The notes under the pieces were generated by a model. It was not told the DNA's origin and did no database searches. It saw only the letters and a list, made by a program, of their open reading frames with translations. Position numbers and translations under genes: made by a program. DNA of 64,000 bases from Torymus aiolomorphi (lineage: Eukaryota; Arthropoda; Insecta; Hymenoptera; Torymidae). Positions 35,897-46,580 of this stretch are shown here, in pieces. The stretch covers positions 106,071,810 to 106,135,809 of the forward strand of contig CM070876.1 in assembly GCA_036365515.1 (NCBI GenBank), in the 5' to 3' direction. Each line of letters opens with the position of its first letter. Position 1 is the first letter of the stretch.

Positions 35897-35999
35897 TATG
35901 TCTATGTCTCTACGCCTCTGGCTCTACTTTCTGTGTCTACGCCTCTGTCTCTACGACTCTGTCTCACCGACTCTGTTTTTACGTCTATACTGGGAGGCC

Positions 36000-36235
36000 A
36001 TTGAGGAGGGCTATTGATGGGAGCCATTGAGGGGCGGCTATTGAGGGAGGGCCATTGAGTGAGGGAATGAGGTGGGAGGCGAGGAGTGGTGAGGGGTGGC
36101 CAGGGGCCGAGGGGGGAATTGAGGGGCCTTTGAAAATTCTAAAACTCATAGAGATGGATTTCAACGGTGTATGGAGGGGGGCCGAGGGGGGTGGCGGGGC
36201 GGGGGGCGGGGGAGGTGGACTCTATAGTATAAGGA
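36000..36235. repeat. G-rich tract homologous to 28700-28900 (inverted)
   Basis: GGGCCATTGAGGGAGGG-type repeats, then CTTTGAAAATTCTAAAACTC, then GGGGGGCCGAGG and a TATAGTATAAGGATATATAT end. Confidence 0.65.
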
Positions 36236-36586
36236 TATATATATAAAATTAAACAGTTTCAAATTTGGTGTTGGCCGGTACATACGGTGTAGTGTCTGTT
36301 GTTGCGGCTGCATTGTGTGTGCCGCTATGTCACAGATTAGTTAAGAATTCAGCATTGTTATTTTAATTGTTGTTCGTTATTAGAGCATTTGCTATATTTA
36401 CTTATTGCTGTCTGTGATTAAGCACTGTTCTTTTAATTGTGCTCGTTAACTGAATCTTTGCTTTTTAAACATTATTCTTTGATTGATGTTCGTTAAGGAA
36501 TAATTGTTTATTTAAACCATTCAATCATAGATAATTCAACGATTGAAGACGAGACCCTCTAACCAGTGAAGAGTGAGATCCGGAGA
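36236..36586. other. AT-rich leader-like DNA before a short frame
   Basis: Contains repeated TTGWTGTTCGTTA and ATTGTGCTCGTTAAC motifs. Could be an untranslated leader of a retroelement; not established. Confidence 0.3.
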
Positions 36587-36742
36587 ATGAAATCCGAAGA
36601 CGTGGCTTCGGAAACGGAGTCTCCCTCAAGCCAACGTGAGGGAACTCAGTCCTTAAAGTCCGACGAAGAGACCAAGCTGGATAAATCTGACGGTGGCCGG
36701 CCTGGCAGTCCGAAAAAGAATCAGAGCGATAACAGGGATTAA
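36587..36742 (+). CDS. 51-residue hydrophilic frame, gag-like leader peptide
   Basis: Begins MKSEDVASETESPSSQREGT and ends KKNQSDNRD. Codon use is GC-richer than the neighbourhood. The stop is followed after about 20 bp by sequence shared with copy 1 of the unnamed transposon (6690-6740), so this may be the first exon of that element's protein. Copy 1 does not obviously keep it. Function unknown. Confidence 0.3.
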   Translation: MKSEDVASETESPSSQREGTQSLKSDEETKLDKSDGGRPGSPKKNQSDNRD

Positions 36743-36789
36743 TACTAAAGAAAAATTAAGTCTATATTGACTATTAAAAAAAATATTTA

Positions 36790-37023
36790 GTGTACAGATT
36801 TAAATCAACTTTGAAAGGAAGCGAAAGATATGCTATTGTGCAGAAAAATGTTATGGAACCTTCGCTTCTGCCAGAAAGCTACCATTATCAGCTATTGCCT
36901 GAATCTCACTATGATATAATTGACATTTTATTTTCTGAAGTAAAAACAGTTATGCACTACAATAAATATGTATCAGTCGTATTCTCTTTATTAATTAATA
37001 ATATTATATGTGAAAAAGAATAA
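36790..37023 (+). CDS. Conserved unknown transposon-encoded reading frame, copy 2
   Basis: A 77-codon frame starting VYRFKSTLKGSERYAIVQ and ending NNIICEKE, the counterpart of 6433-6680 (-). Differences from copy 1 are mainly conservative (F/L, I/V, C/Y, I/V), and an insertion in the PESY..PESHYD part keeps the frame. Downstream DNA matches copy 1 through the second candidate exon, which here carries stops. A piggyBac-like palindrome (37279-38298) then splits it. No family recognised. Confidence 0.5.
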   Translation: MYRFKSTLKGSERYAIVQKNVMEPSLLPESYHYQLLPESHYDIIDILFSEVKTVMHYNKYVSVVFSLLINNIICEKE

Positions 37024-37278
37024 TGAAGGACAAGTACAGAAGTTCACCTTATCAGACATTAAAAGAAGATCAATATGGGAATGTTGCTGCTATAAACATT
37101 TTTTTCAAGCATTTGGCTATGGCGATACTGGCTTCATTACATGCATGAAGGATTTTGGATTTCTCAACACATTCTTTATTTACCTCAGTATATGTATAAG
37201 AATCTAATATATGTGATAAAGATTATTAAAAACATATGGATTTAAAAGCACCAAAGGATCTACATATTAAACCACTTA

Positions 37279-38298
37279 CCCATTAAGTCCTGAATGGACG
37301 AATTTTCACTAAAGTTTTCAACGCTTATATTTTATGTGAAAATGAATTGTAAAAAGTATATGAATAAGCGTATTCGATGTAAAATTTGATGAACTTTTAG
37401 AATCTTTCGTTAGATTTTTCAAAAAATTAAACTGTCGAACACTGTACATGATTTTTTCCAAAAAAAGATGGTTTTCAAAAAAAAAAAAAATTTTCATTTC
37501 GATTTTTCAAATGGAATGCATTTAAGATTTAATGATCAAAATGCAGAAAACGTGGCCTCGAGACCTAAACTTGAAAATCTAATAATTTAGGTTTTGAAAA
37601 AAAATTTTAAAACACAAAATGGCGGCTGAAACGCAGAAAAATCATAAAAATCTTCTGAAATTATTTACTCGAAAAAGATGGACTTTAGAGAAAAACTTTA
37701 CTGAAGAAAAAGTTCTTAGAATTGATTAAAGAACACGCTGGAATTTTTTCAGAAACATAAGAAGCGTTTTTAAATTTTTCAAAATTTGAAAATTTTGAAA
37801 AATTCTGAAATTTGCCAAAAGGTTCTGGAAAAATTCCAGCATGTTCTCTGATCAATTCTAAGAACTTTTTCTTCAGTAAAGTTTTTCTCTAAAGTCCATC
37901 TTTTTCGAATAAATAATTCCAGAAGATTTTTATGATTTTTCTGCGTCTCAGCCGCCATTTTATGTTTTAAAATTTTTTTTCAAAACCTAAATCGTTAGAT
38001 TTTCAAGTTTAGGTCTCGAGGCCACGTTTTCTGCATTTTGATCATTAAATCTTAAATCCATTCCATTTGAAAAATCGAAATGAATAATTTTTTTTTTTTT
38101 TTAAACCATGTTTTTTTGGAAAAAATCATGTACAATGTTCGACAGTTTAATTTTTTGAAAAATCTAACAAAAGATTCTGAAAGTTCATCAAATTTTACAT
38201 CGAATGCGCTTATCCATATACTTTTTACAATTCATTTTCACATAAAATATAAGCGTTGAAAACATTAGTGAAAATTTGTCCATTCAGGACTTGATGGG
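37279..38298. mobile_element. 1020-bp piggyBac-like palindrome
   Basis: Ends CCCATTAAGTCCTGAATGGAC and the complement GTCCATTCAGGACTTGATGGG, arms of about 470 bp, centre near 37790. Right flank TTAA (38299-38302); left flank CTTA, one base off. Copy 1 of the host element (about 6175-6182) has an uninterrupted TTAA here. CCC ends plus TTAA resemble piggyBac-superfamily MITEs. Confidence 0.82.
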
Positions 38299-38524
38299 TT
38301 AACAAACTTGACTGACTGATGTGGAGAGGACTGTTACGCGTGCTCATAGCTTACAAGTCTGATAGATCGTATACTGAGCTACCAGAATATTTGTTCTAAA
38401 TGTAAAATATTTTGACCGAAAAACAATATTTTTTTGTATTTCAGGGCAGAGATGGAGTTAAGAAATAAAGAAGAAGAAATAAAGAAGTATTTTAGTAATT
38501 TTATCTTTAAAGCTGTTTTCTACG

Positions 38525-38885
38525 TAATGTATAATTTTGAGCCCTGCCGTCGGCTGCAGATTCAGGAACTGCATATATTTTAATGGGAGAGCTCCTAAAA
38601 TTTTGGTATTTTATATGTCTATTGACTGAAGAGTTGTATGTATCCAATTTATTTGATTAAATAATTTTTTACGGTCAAAGATTGCTAAAAAATCTGAATT
38701 TCAATTAAATTTAAGATTTTTTAGCATTTTTTGACCGTAAAAAATTATTTAATCAAATAATTTGGATGCGTACAACTCTTCAGTCAATAGTCATATAAAA
38801 TAGCAAAATTTTGGGACCTCTCCCATTAAAATATATGCAGTTTCTGAATCTGGAGTCGACGGCAGAGCAAAAAATTTTGAAATGG
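38525..38885. repeat. Internal palindrome of the unnamed transposon, copy 2
   Basis: Counterpart of 5595-5955: GCCCTGCCGTCGGCTGC, CTGCATATATTTTAATGGGAG and ATTTGATTAAATAATTTTTTA, mirrored to CTGGAGTCGACGGCAGAGC. Confidence 0.75.
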
Positions 38886-39007
38886 CCATATATTTACAAA
38901 ATGTAGTAGATTTGACCGTTCGTTGGTTGGAGTTAAATATTTAAGGTAAATAATTGACTCGATCGATCACTTCGAACCATTTATTGTTGATTTGAAAATT
39001 CAAATCC

Positions 39008-39046
39008 GACGTTTCGACCGTGTTTTTGACTGTCTTCCTCAGGGCT
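39008..39046 (-). ncRNA. Candidate hammerhead ribozyme relic of a Penelope-like element
   Basis: On the minus strand CTGAGGA is followed after 20 bases by GTCGAAACGTC. Penelope-like elements are known to carry minimal hammerhead ribozymes with a CUGANGA..GAAA core and a tiny stem III, and this arrangement fits that core (A-CG-U then C at the cleavage position). Stem II is only 3 bp (GAC/GTC) and stem I pairing is weak here, so activity is doubtful. Confidence 0.4.
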
Positions 39047-39845
39047 ACATAGAAATAACAATAAAATTATATACAAAAAATTTTTTTATAAATTATAATT
39101 TAAGTCGGTGCAAAATTGATAAACTGACCTTAAAAGAAATTACGAAAAATACATAGTAACTTTGGCGTTGCTTCGTCAATACAAAGTAGTCATGAATTTA
39201 TATCGAGAATGTCTATTAGCTGACTAAAAACATATGGAAATTAAAATAAATTAAAATGTAAACCAAAAATAAAAAATTGAATGAAAAAATAAATTAAAGC
39301 GCTATCTTACCATTACTCTCAGCATTGGACACATCGTGACTAAGTGAGAGCGGCGAAAATTGCGCTTTATATACTGTTGGAGAGAAAAATAAACGGAAAA
39401 TTTAAATACGCGTATATGTTCACAAATTTCAAAAAAGAGGCGCGATCGAGGCGATCGTTACGTAGCAGACCGAGATGCCGACGAAAAGGGGACACAAACA
39501 TTAGATGGGGAAGTGTCAATATTTGTATCAATGTGTGAGAGAACAAAATTCGCGCGCTCAGCTAATCCACGCTTCGAACCTATACTCGGAGAGGAGTGGC
39601 GAGGAACGGGGGGGGGAGCGTGATTTGGAATACTTGCGCTACCTGACCACCTGCTACCCAAACGACCGAACGGGCTCGCAAATGAATAACAAATTTTACT
39701 ACGACGTGGCTTTTTTTGTTTGTTGAAGTGAGCATTAATAAGCTTTATAGAATCCTTATATATAACTTTTAAAAAACGCGTATCCTCAATTTTATTAAGA
39801 CCATTTAGTTCTTGATGTATATGTAACATCTCAGAGAAAAGGCGT

Positions 39846-40490
39846 TTACTTATTATTTTCTACGTCCAAAATATTTGCATTATCAAAGTCAAATTTATGA
39901 CCGGTGGAAGCGATGTGCTCCGATAAGGCCGAATAGTCGAGTCTCTTTTTCTGATAGCGTAATCATGTTCGTATAATCTTTTTTTGAATTTTCTTTTTGA
40001 AGTGCCCACATAAGAGGCCTCACAATCTTTACAATTAATTTTGTAAACTATGTTTGGAGTGTTTTTTTTACACAATTTATCCTTGCCTAGTTTTATGAAG
40101 CTATTGAATCTATTAATATTGCTATTGATAATCATTGGCTTTTGAAATTTGCTATTTTTAAGGGCTTTACTGATATTGTAGTTCAATTTTTTGATGTATG
40201 GTAAGACAATGAATTTAGGATTATTGGAGCGTTTTTTAGGAGTAAGTTTTTTTTGTAGAAGAAATGTGAGCGAGTCTTTTAATATGTTTATTTATGACTT
40301 TAACTGGAAAATTATTGGCTGTGAGCAATTTTTTAATAATCTGGAGGTTTTCTTCATGGAAAGATTTATCGGATAATTTAATTGCTTTGTCAACTAAACT
40401 GTAAATAATAGCTATTTTCTGTGAGAACGGGTGGTGAGAAAGGAAGTTTATGTAACAGCTCGACGCTGTAGGCTTACGATACCAATTCGT
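39846..40490 (-). pseudogene. Penelope-like RT thumb and GIY-YIG endonuclease
   Basis: Reads NWYRKPTASSCYINFLSHHP and FSQKIAIIYSLVDKA (the conserved end of the Penelope RT). After a damaged stretch follow FIVLPYIKKLNYNISKAL and the endonuclease: NTPNIVYKINCKDCEASYVG (GIY-YIG counterpart IVYKI..SYVG), TSKRKFKKRLYEHDYAI, then SEHIASTGHKFDFDNANILD. One extra A near 39950 shifts the frame, and TAA at 39846 ends the protein early compared with the right copy. GIY-YIG nicks target DNA for reverse transcription. Confidence 0.85.
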
Positions 40491-40494
40491 AATA

Positions 40495-41290
40495 ATGCCT
40501 CTGCCTAACAGTGTAAATAAAAAAAACTCTGAAGATATGAAAAATAAATGGCTTGTTAATCTCTCTACGACTCCTATTGCTACTTTTGCTTATGACACTT
40601 TTTGCTTCGGAGATAAATTCAATTTCACATCCAATCTGAAAATTAATACTTTTTTTCAATTTTTTAAAAATATAGAGTCTGCTGTACAAAACAAAGCTAT
40701 TAACTTAAATATACGTACAATTATTATTAATCAAATCAATACTTTTATCCGCAATAGAAATCATATTGATCTCGAAGATAAAATCATTCTCACTAAATTC
40801 AATAAAACCAAAGAATTTCTTGACACCAACCCCGATCTTTTTATTGCTCGAGCCGATAAAGGCAATATTACCGTAGTCATGAACAAATCAGGTTATATAG
40901 AAAAGGTTGAAAATGCCCTCAATGACAGAAAGTATTACAAACCAATAAAATCTAATCCAATCAATTAATTACAAAACTCCATTAAGGATTTATTAAACAG
41001 ATGGTCTAAGAAAGGAGTTTTTGAATGTGACGAGTGTTTCTCTCCCATCTCCTGTTTTCACTCCGGTTCTCACATCGAAAATACTAATCTCTCGAGAGCA
41101 TATGCTTTAACCAAAATTCATAAAGAAAATTTTCCGGTTCGCATTATAGTTTCAGCCATTAATAGTCCTACTTACACTCTTGATAAATGTTTAACTTCCT
41201 TTCTCACGAAATTTATTCCGAAACCCAAATCTTACCTAAAAAATAGCACAAAACTGAAATATGCTTTAGACAATTTTTACTTATTTTAAT
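40495..41290 (+). pseudogene. Penelope-like reverse transcriptase, N-terminal part
   Basis: Reads FIARADKGNITVVMNKSGYI (the DKG..TV.M motif of Penelope RTs), ALNDRKYYKPI, a stop at 40967, then LSRAYALTKIHKENFPVRII and VSAINSPTYTLDKCL (the YGLPKIHK..PLRPI counterpart). It ends at a stop after LKYALDNFYLF. The catalytic palm Asp residues are missing. Confidence 0.85.
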
Positions 41291-41340
41291 TTAATTTTTA
41301 CTTACTTAGACAAGAACTACAATATCAGTAAAGCCCTTAA

Positions 41341-41547
41341 CGGGATGCCGGAGTAATAGAACTAGTTTTTCAAAGTTTTCTCTGTAAAGAATTAACCGAC
41401 ATAGCTGAAATTTTGGGAATCACTTCAAAATTTGTATATCAAGTGCGGACAACTCTTGGATTTTGGAAAATTGTCATATTTTTTTATTTAGAAAATAAAA
41501 CATACTACAGTACTTTCATATAATAATACATTAACTGCGGTGTCCCC
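41341..41547. mobile_element. 207-bp TTAA-flanked MITE
   Basis: Flanked by TTAA at 41337-41340 and 41548-41551. Ends CGGGATGCCGGAGTAAT and complement of ATTAACTGCGGTGTCCCC are imperfectly inverted (about 17 bp). The minus Penelope copy has the uninterrupted site. Confidence 0.7.
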
Positions 41548-41551
41548 TTAA

Positions 41552-41967
41552 GGTAGTTCTCACCCAAGAAAATGATCGTCAAAAAAGTATTGTGTGTAAG
41601 CTATTGCTCAAATATTATATTACTTTAAGTAACAGAAAACTTTTTCAAATATAAATTATATACATTAAAGCCTAAAAGTTGGTAAATAAGGAAAAATATC
41701 ACAAAAAGTCATGAATTATTTTTGTTTTTTATTCGATTTTTTTATTCAAAACACTATTTTGTTTCTGAAACGTTCCTCGATAAATTCACCGCATGAAATT
41801 GTCAACAAATCATTTTACACAAAGTTAGAGCTATTAGTTGCTAAGTTTCTGTAATTTTTTTTTAAGCAATCTACTTTTGGATTTTACTATCACTTGTAAT
41901 ATAATATTTGAGCAATAGATTATATAGAATATTTTTTTAACGATCGTTTTCTTGGGTAAGAACTACC
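41552..41967. mobile_element. 416-bp TTAA-flanked MITE
   Basis: Inverted ends GGTAGTTCTCACCCAAG and CTTGGGTAAGAACTACC, extending over GAAAATGATCGTCAAAAAA. Flanked by TTAA (41548-41551, 41968-41971). Shares its left TTAA with the preceding MITE. Confidence 0.85.
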
Positions 41968-41968
41968 T

Positions 41969-42401
41969 TAAAAATAGCAAATTTCAAAAGCCAATGATTA
42001 TCAATAGCAATATTAATAGATTCAATAGCTTCATAAAACTAGGCAAGGATAAATTGTGTAAAAAAAACACTCCAAACATAGTTTACAAAATTAATTGTAA
42101 ATATTATGAGGCCTCTTATGTGGACACTTCAAAAAGAAAATTCAAAAAAAGATTATACGAACATGATTACGCTATCAGAAAGAGACTCGACCATTCGGCC
42201 TTATCGGAGCACATCGCTTTCACCGGTCATAAATTTGACTTTGATAATGCAAAGATTTTGGACGTAGAAAATAATAAGTCTAAACGCCTTTTTTCTGAGA
42301 TGTTACATATACATCAACAACTAAATGGTCTTAATAAAATTGAGGATACGCGTTTTTTAAAAGTTATATATAAGGATTCTATAAAGCTTATTAACCTTTA
42401 G
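41969..42401 (+). pseudogene. Penelope-like GIY-YIG endonuclease, plus copy
   Basis: FQKPMIINSNINRFNSFIKL, NTPNIVYKINCKYYEASYVD, then TSKRKFKKRLYEHDYAIRKR, SEHIAFTGHKFDFDNAKILD and KSKRLFSEMLHIHQQLNGLN. It is open to the MITE at 42395 and less damaged than the minus copy, but two Cys of the NCKDC motif are changed (CKYY) and the YVG Gly is Asp. Without its RT it cannot act autonomously. Confidence 0.85.
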
Positions 42402-42543
42402 AGGACGGGATGGCCCCTATACGGGCCATGCCCATGATCGACCCTTTACATGTGTTAGTTTTGAGATGTGAGACATCACAAAAACTCGATTTCTATAGAA
42501 AAGTGAGAGAAAACAGTAAACCCAAATCCCCGTCCTCTAAAGG
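42395..42543. mobile_element. 149-bp TTAA-flanked MITE
   Basis: Inverted ends CCTTTAGAGGACGGGAT and the complement of ATCCCCGTCCTCTAAAGG, flanked by TTAA (42391-42394, 42544-42547). The minus Penelope copy reads GCTTATTAATGCTC without the insert, so the border is exact. Confidence 0.9.
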
Positions 42544-43207
42544 TTAATGCTCACTTCAACAAACAAAAAAAGCCACGTCGTAGTAAAATTTGTTATTCAT
42601 TTGCGAGCCCGTTCAGTCGTTTGGGTAGCAGGTGGTCAGGTAGCGCAAGGAAGTATTCCAAATCACGCTCCCCCCCGTTCCTCTCCTCTCCTCTCCGAGT
42701 ATAAGTTCGACGCGTGCAATTAGCTGAGCGCGCGAATTTTGTTCTCTCGCACATTGATACACATATTCACACTTTCCCATCTAATGTTTGTGTCCCCTTT
42801 TCTCCGGCCTCTCGGTCTGCTACGTAACGATCGCCTCGATCGCGCCTCTTCTTTGAAATTTGTGAACATATGCGCGTATTTAAATTTTCCGTTTATTTTT
42901 CTCGCCAACAGTATATAAAGCGCAATTTTCGCCGCTCTCACTTAGTCACGATGTGTCCAATGCTGAGAGTAATGGTAAGAATAGCGTTTTAATTTATTTT
43001 TCATTCAATTTTTTATTTTTGTTTTACATTTTAATTTATTTTAATTTCCATATGTTTTTAGTCAGCTAATAGACATTCTCGATATAAATTCATGACTACT
43101 TTGTATTGACGAAGTAACGCCTAAGTTACTATGTATTTTTCGTAATTTTTTTTAAGGTAATTTTATCAATTTTGCACCGACTGAAATTATAATTTATATA
43201 AACATTA

Positions 43208-43725
43208 ACAATAATAATTCTAATACAAATGTTATTTTGACATCGCACAATGAAGATTCTACTATATTAAATAATCAAGTCTTAAAATTAATAGAAGGTA
43301 AATCAACACCTTACTATAGCATAGATTATGCTACACATGCTGGTGTCGATAAAAGTGATGACAATATTCATTTGAATTGTCCAATAGAAGTATTAAATAA
43401 TATACGTAAAGACTTCCCAACACATAAATTAAATTTAAAAATCAATGCAGTTGTAATGTTAATTGGAAATCTTAGTATTTTTGATGGTTTATGTAATGAA
43501 ACAAGATTAAAAATAACAAAGTTATTTAAATATAACATTGAAGCAGAAATTATTACTCGAGGAAAAATTGGACGTAACGTTTTTATTCCATGAATTACAC
43601 TTAATACCATTGAATCTACATCTTTACCATTTATTTTTTTCAGAAAACAATTTCAAATTACATTAGCATTTGTAATGACAATAAATAAATCACAAGGTCA
43701 GAGTTTTGACAGTATATGACTATAT
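43208..43725 (+). pseudogene. Helitron helicase fragment, interrupted by a 20-kb insertion
   Basis: Reads NNQVLKLIEGKSTPYYSIDY, ATHAGVDKSDDNIHLN, LNIRKDFPTHKLNLKINAVV-type sequence, GLCNETRLKI and, after a TGA at 43591, AFVMTINKSQGQSFDSI. This is the same part as the end of the copy at 15032-15800. The frame stops at ATAT (43722-43725) where the large element begins, and resumes at 63754. A second in-frame TGA replaces the Gly codon of GLYIKK. Confidence 0.88.
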
Positions 43726-43734
43726 CGACGGCTG

Positions 43735-43815
43735 AGCGGAACAAGATACTATCTAGGCCGAGGCTAACAGAAGGTGCTATCTCGGCCGAGGCTCACAGAA
43801 CGTGCTATCTCAGAC
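43735..43815 (+). repeat. 28-bp minisatellite, left end
   Basis: About three units of GTGCTATCTCGGCCGAGGCT with CACAGAAC. The mirrored array at 63560-63740 has about six. Confidence 0.85.
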
Positions 43816-43969
43816 GCGTTTTTTTTTCTTCAAATTTTGTAGTGGTAGCTCTGCGCACCTTGATTAAACTTTTATTTCTACAAAATCGGTGTCTTTAAAA
43901 ATCGTGAAAAAAATTGGTCTTGATTTTTCAACAATGATTTTGACAATTTATTAAATATATCTTTATTAT

Positions 43970-45316
43970 GGAATTCATTATAATAGATTATAAATGTTCG
44001 TTTAAATAAAGATTCAAAATTCAATTCTTAATTAAAAGAGTTGTTTTTATTAAAGATACATTTTTTAATTCGTAATTTTAATTGTTTACAAGCGTTTAAT
44101 TAAATATTCAAGATTTCATTCTTAATTAGACGAGTTTTAATTAAAGAGTATAATTTTTATTGTTAATTAAACCAGTTTTTCTGAATAAAATTTTAAATCT
44201 TATTTATATGCCGTATAATTAGCATTCGCTCTTAATCATATGCCGTATAATTAACATACTCTCTTAATTATGTGCGGTATCATTAAAATTAGTTATTAAT
44301 TATATGCCGTTTAATTAATTTCTTTCTTAATTTTATGCATTTAATTAATTAAAGGCTAGTTTGCAGTTGACATTATCTAAGGGGTTTTTCGCCCCGCCGA
44401 TTTCAATTTTGAGACCTATTTTAGTGTACAATGCAACGCGTAGGCTCAGTAGATGATTTTGCTCCAACAAGCCTCTATTAGTTTAAATCCGAGGTCATTC
44501 GGGGGTTTTTCGACCCGCTGATTTCGATTTTAGCGTCTACTCCGCTATACAATCCGCGTGCATGTTCAGTAAATTACTTGAATAGTTCTTGAGGTATAAG
44601 AGCGGCAGTTACCATTGTGAAGTCTTATATATTATAGTTATTGAATGTAAATATTTTGGCGACACTCGTCAAAATGAAAATCATCTACTGCATATACGCA
44701 TGGTATTGTACACCAAAATTGATCTCAACATCGAAATCAGCGATTCGAAAAAAAACCCTGAATGTCATCGGATCTAAACTAGAGGCCCAAAAATCATCTA
44801 CTGTGCATGCGCGTTGCATTGTACACTAAAATAAATTCCAAAATTTAAATAAGTGGGTCCCAAAACCCCCGAATGACCTCGGATTTAAGCTAGAGGCTCG
44901 GTTGCGCAAAAATCGTCTACTGTGCATGAGCGTTGCATCATACACCAAAATAGATCTCAAAATCATCAGTGAGTCGAAAAAATCAGTGAGTCGAAAAACC
45001 CCTTAGATAATGTCAAATGCAAATTAGCCTTTGATTAATTAAATGCATACAATTAAGAGAGAAATTAATTATACGGCATATGATTAAGAGCGAATGCTAA
45101 TTATACGGCATATAAATAACATTTAAAATTTTAATTCAGAAAAACTGGTTCAATTAACAATAAAAATTATACTCTTTAGTTAAAATTCGCCTAATTAAGA
45201 ATAAAATCTTGAATCTTTAATGAAACGCTTGCAAACAATTATAATTAAGATTTGAATTTTGAATCTTTATTTAAACTTGCGTTTATAATCAATTATAATG
45301 AATTTCATAATACACA
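43970..45316. repeat. 1.35-kb AT-rich palindrome inserted in the left arm
   Basis: Arms pair from TTATTATGGAATTCATTATA (left) to its complement near 45300. Inside, TATGCCGTATAATTAGCATTC repeats and a GC-richer core with GGGGTTTTTCG and ATTCGGGGGTTTTTCGACCC mirror each other. The centre is near 44650. No coding capacity; family unknown. Confidence 0.75.
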
Positions 45317-45317
45317 T

Positions 45318-46580
45318 TGTGACGGGGTGGTTTTTAGGGCTAAGACGCGTTTCACCTGCACGTCTTAGCGGTTCAACTCCGGGTCCTCCGGCTGTCGAGC
45401 TACCAATTGCACTTATCACTCCCGGCTGGTGTGAGTCAGTTCATTTCGGGGGTGGCCTTCCCCTGGGGTATTCCCTCTTTATCAGCGGCATTTTTTTTCT
45501 CTTTCTGGTGCCGCGATTCACCAAGGTTTCAACTTGCCTTGGTGAGTCCCCCCCTTCCCAGGCTCTACCGCGGCTATTAGCCAGCGTTTGAGTCCTGCTT
45601 ACCAGCGGCACCTGAGAAGGGAACTGTACCTTTTGTGAAGGTTGCCTCTAAATCTTGTCTTTTCATATAGAGGGTTTTGTTCTTCTTCTTCTTCTGGTAC
45701 CAATTCGCCCGTGTTGTGTACCATTTTTGTCTTGCTTGCTCGCTCATCGCTTTGTTTACACGCGGGAGGGTGATTCAGAGCGTGTTTGTGTGTGCGGTTT
45801 CTAAAGAAAAGGGATCGCTAAGGTGCACCTTCTTTATATAAATATATAAATAATTTATAATATTGGTTCTTCTACCTAACCTACACGCTCTGAATTGCAC
45901 CTCGAGTTGCAGACGGTTTGATACCAGTTGCTAAGTTTCAACACGCACTGGCTGGTTTTTCTCTTAAATGGCCAGTAATTGGTACTTCGATCCCTTTTTA
46001 GTACCAATTACTGGTTTGTCTCAGTCTTCAGCTATGTTATATTCTTCACTAAAAAATTATCAAACACAGAACAAATTGCACCGGCCAGTTCACCGCGGGT
46101 TCGAATCTACCCCTCAGTTCGATTCTTAGTCACTTGTTCCATTCCCTTGAGGGTATTATCTCTACTAGCCTTCACTAGGCTAGAAACTGGTATCGATTGA
46201 AAGCTCGTCATAAATTTTGTCGAGTGTTCAATCCCCTGATGTTTCTCTTCACAATTTTGTTTTATTGTTTAAACAAATAAATGTCTCGCTCGCAATTTAA
46301 TTCCGCTTAGGCGCACCGTATCTAACTATTCACGATGTTCTAAAAAAAACCAGAACTTTGTAGCCAATAGCAATTTTCCTTGATTTTTTACAAAAATCTT
46401 CGAACTTCTACCCCCAGAGGGTTTGCTGTTGGTTGGTTGTCGTCCTTTATTCACTTCCTAACTAAAAATCTAAAAAAAAACGGGAAAAACGCAAAAAGAA
46501 ATTTTCGGGATTCGAACTGTACTCCGATGGAGTCAAAATATCGCGATATTTCCAAGCACACACACGTTTAGGGCGGCAGT
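45318..46580. mobile_element. LTR-like block A
   Basis: Starts TGTGACGGGGTGGTTTTTAG and shares its first 74 bp with block B at 46581, then diverges. Contains repeated GGTACCAATT-type words. No end matching CCGTGACA is present before block B, so it is truncated or chimeric. Confidence 0.45.

Larger units (their letters stand above)
38960..40490 (-). mobile_element. Penelope-like element, minus copy (3' half)
   Basis: From 40490 leftward: the RT C-terminal part, the GIY-YIG endonuclease and a 3' region that matches the right copy through 43200. It also carries the GACGTTTCGACC..CTTCCTCAGG motif (39008-39043) known from Penelope-like element ends. Meets the plus copy head to head near 40493. 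Confidence 0.82.
40495..43200 (+). mobile_element. Penelope-like element, plus copy with internal deletion
   Basis: N-terminal RT (40495-41300) joins, after deletion of the palm core, to the linker AACTACAATATCAGTAAAGC at about 41316. The endonuclease (41969-42401) and a 3' region continue to about 43200, where Helitron sequence begins. Three TTAA-flanked MITEs (41341-41547, 41552-41967, 42395-42543) interrupt it. Confidence 0.8.
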
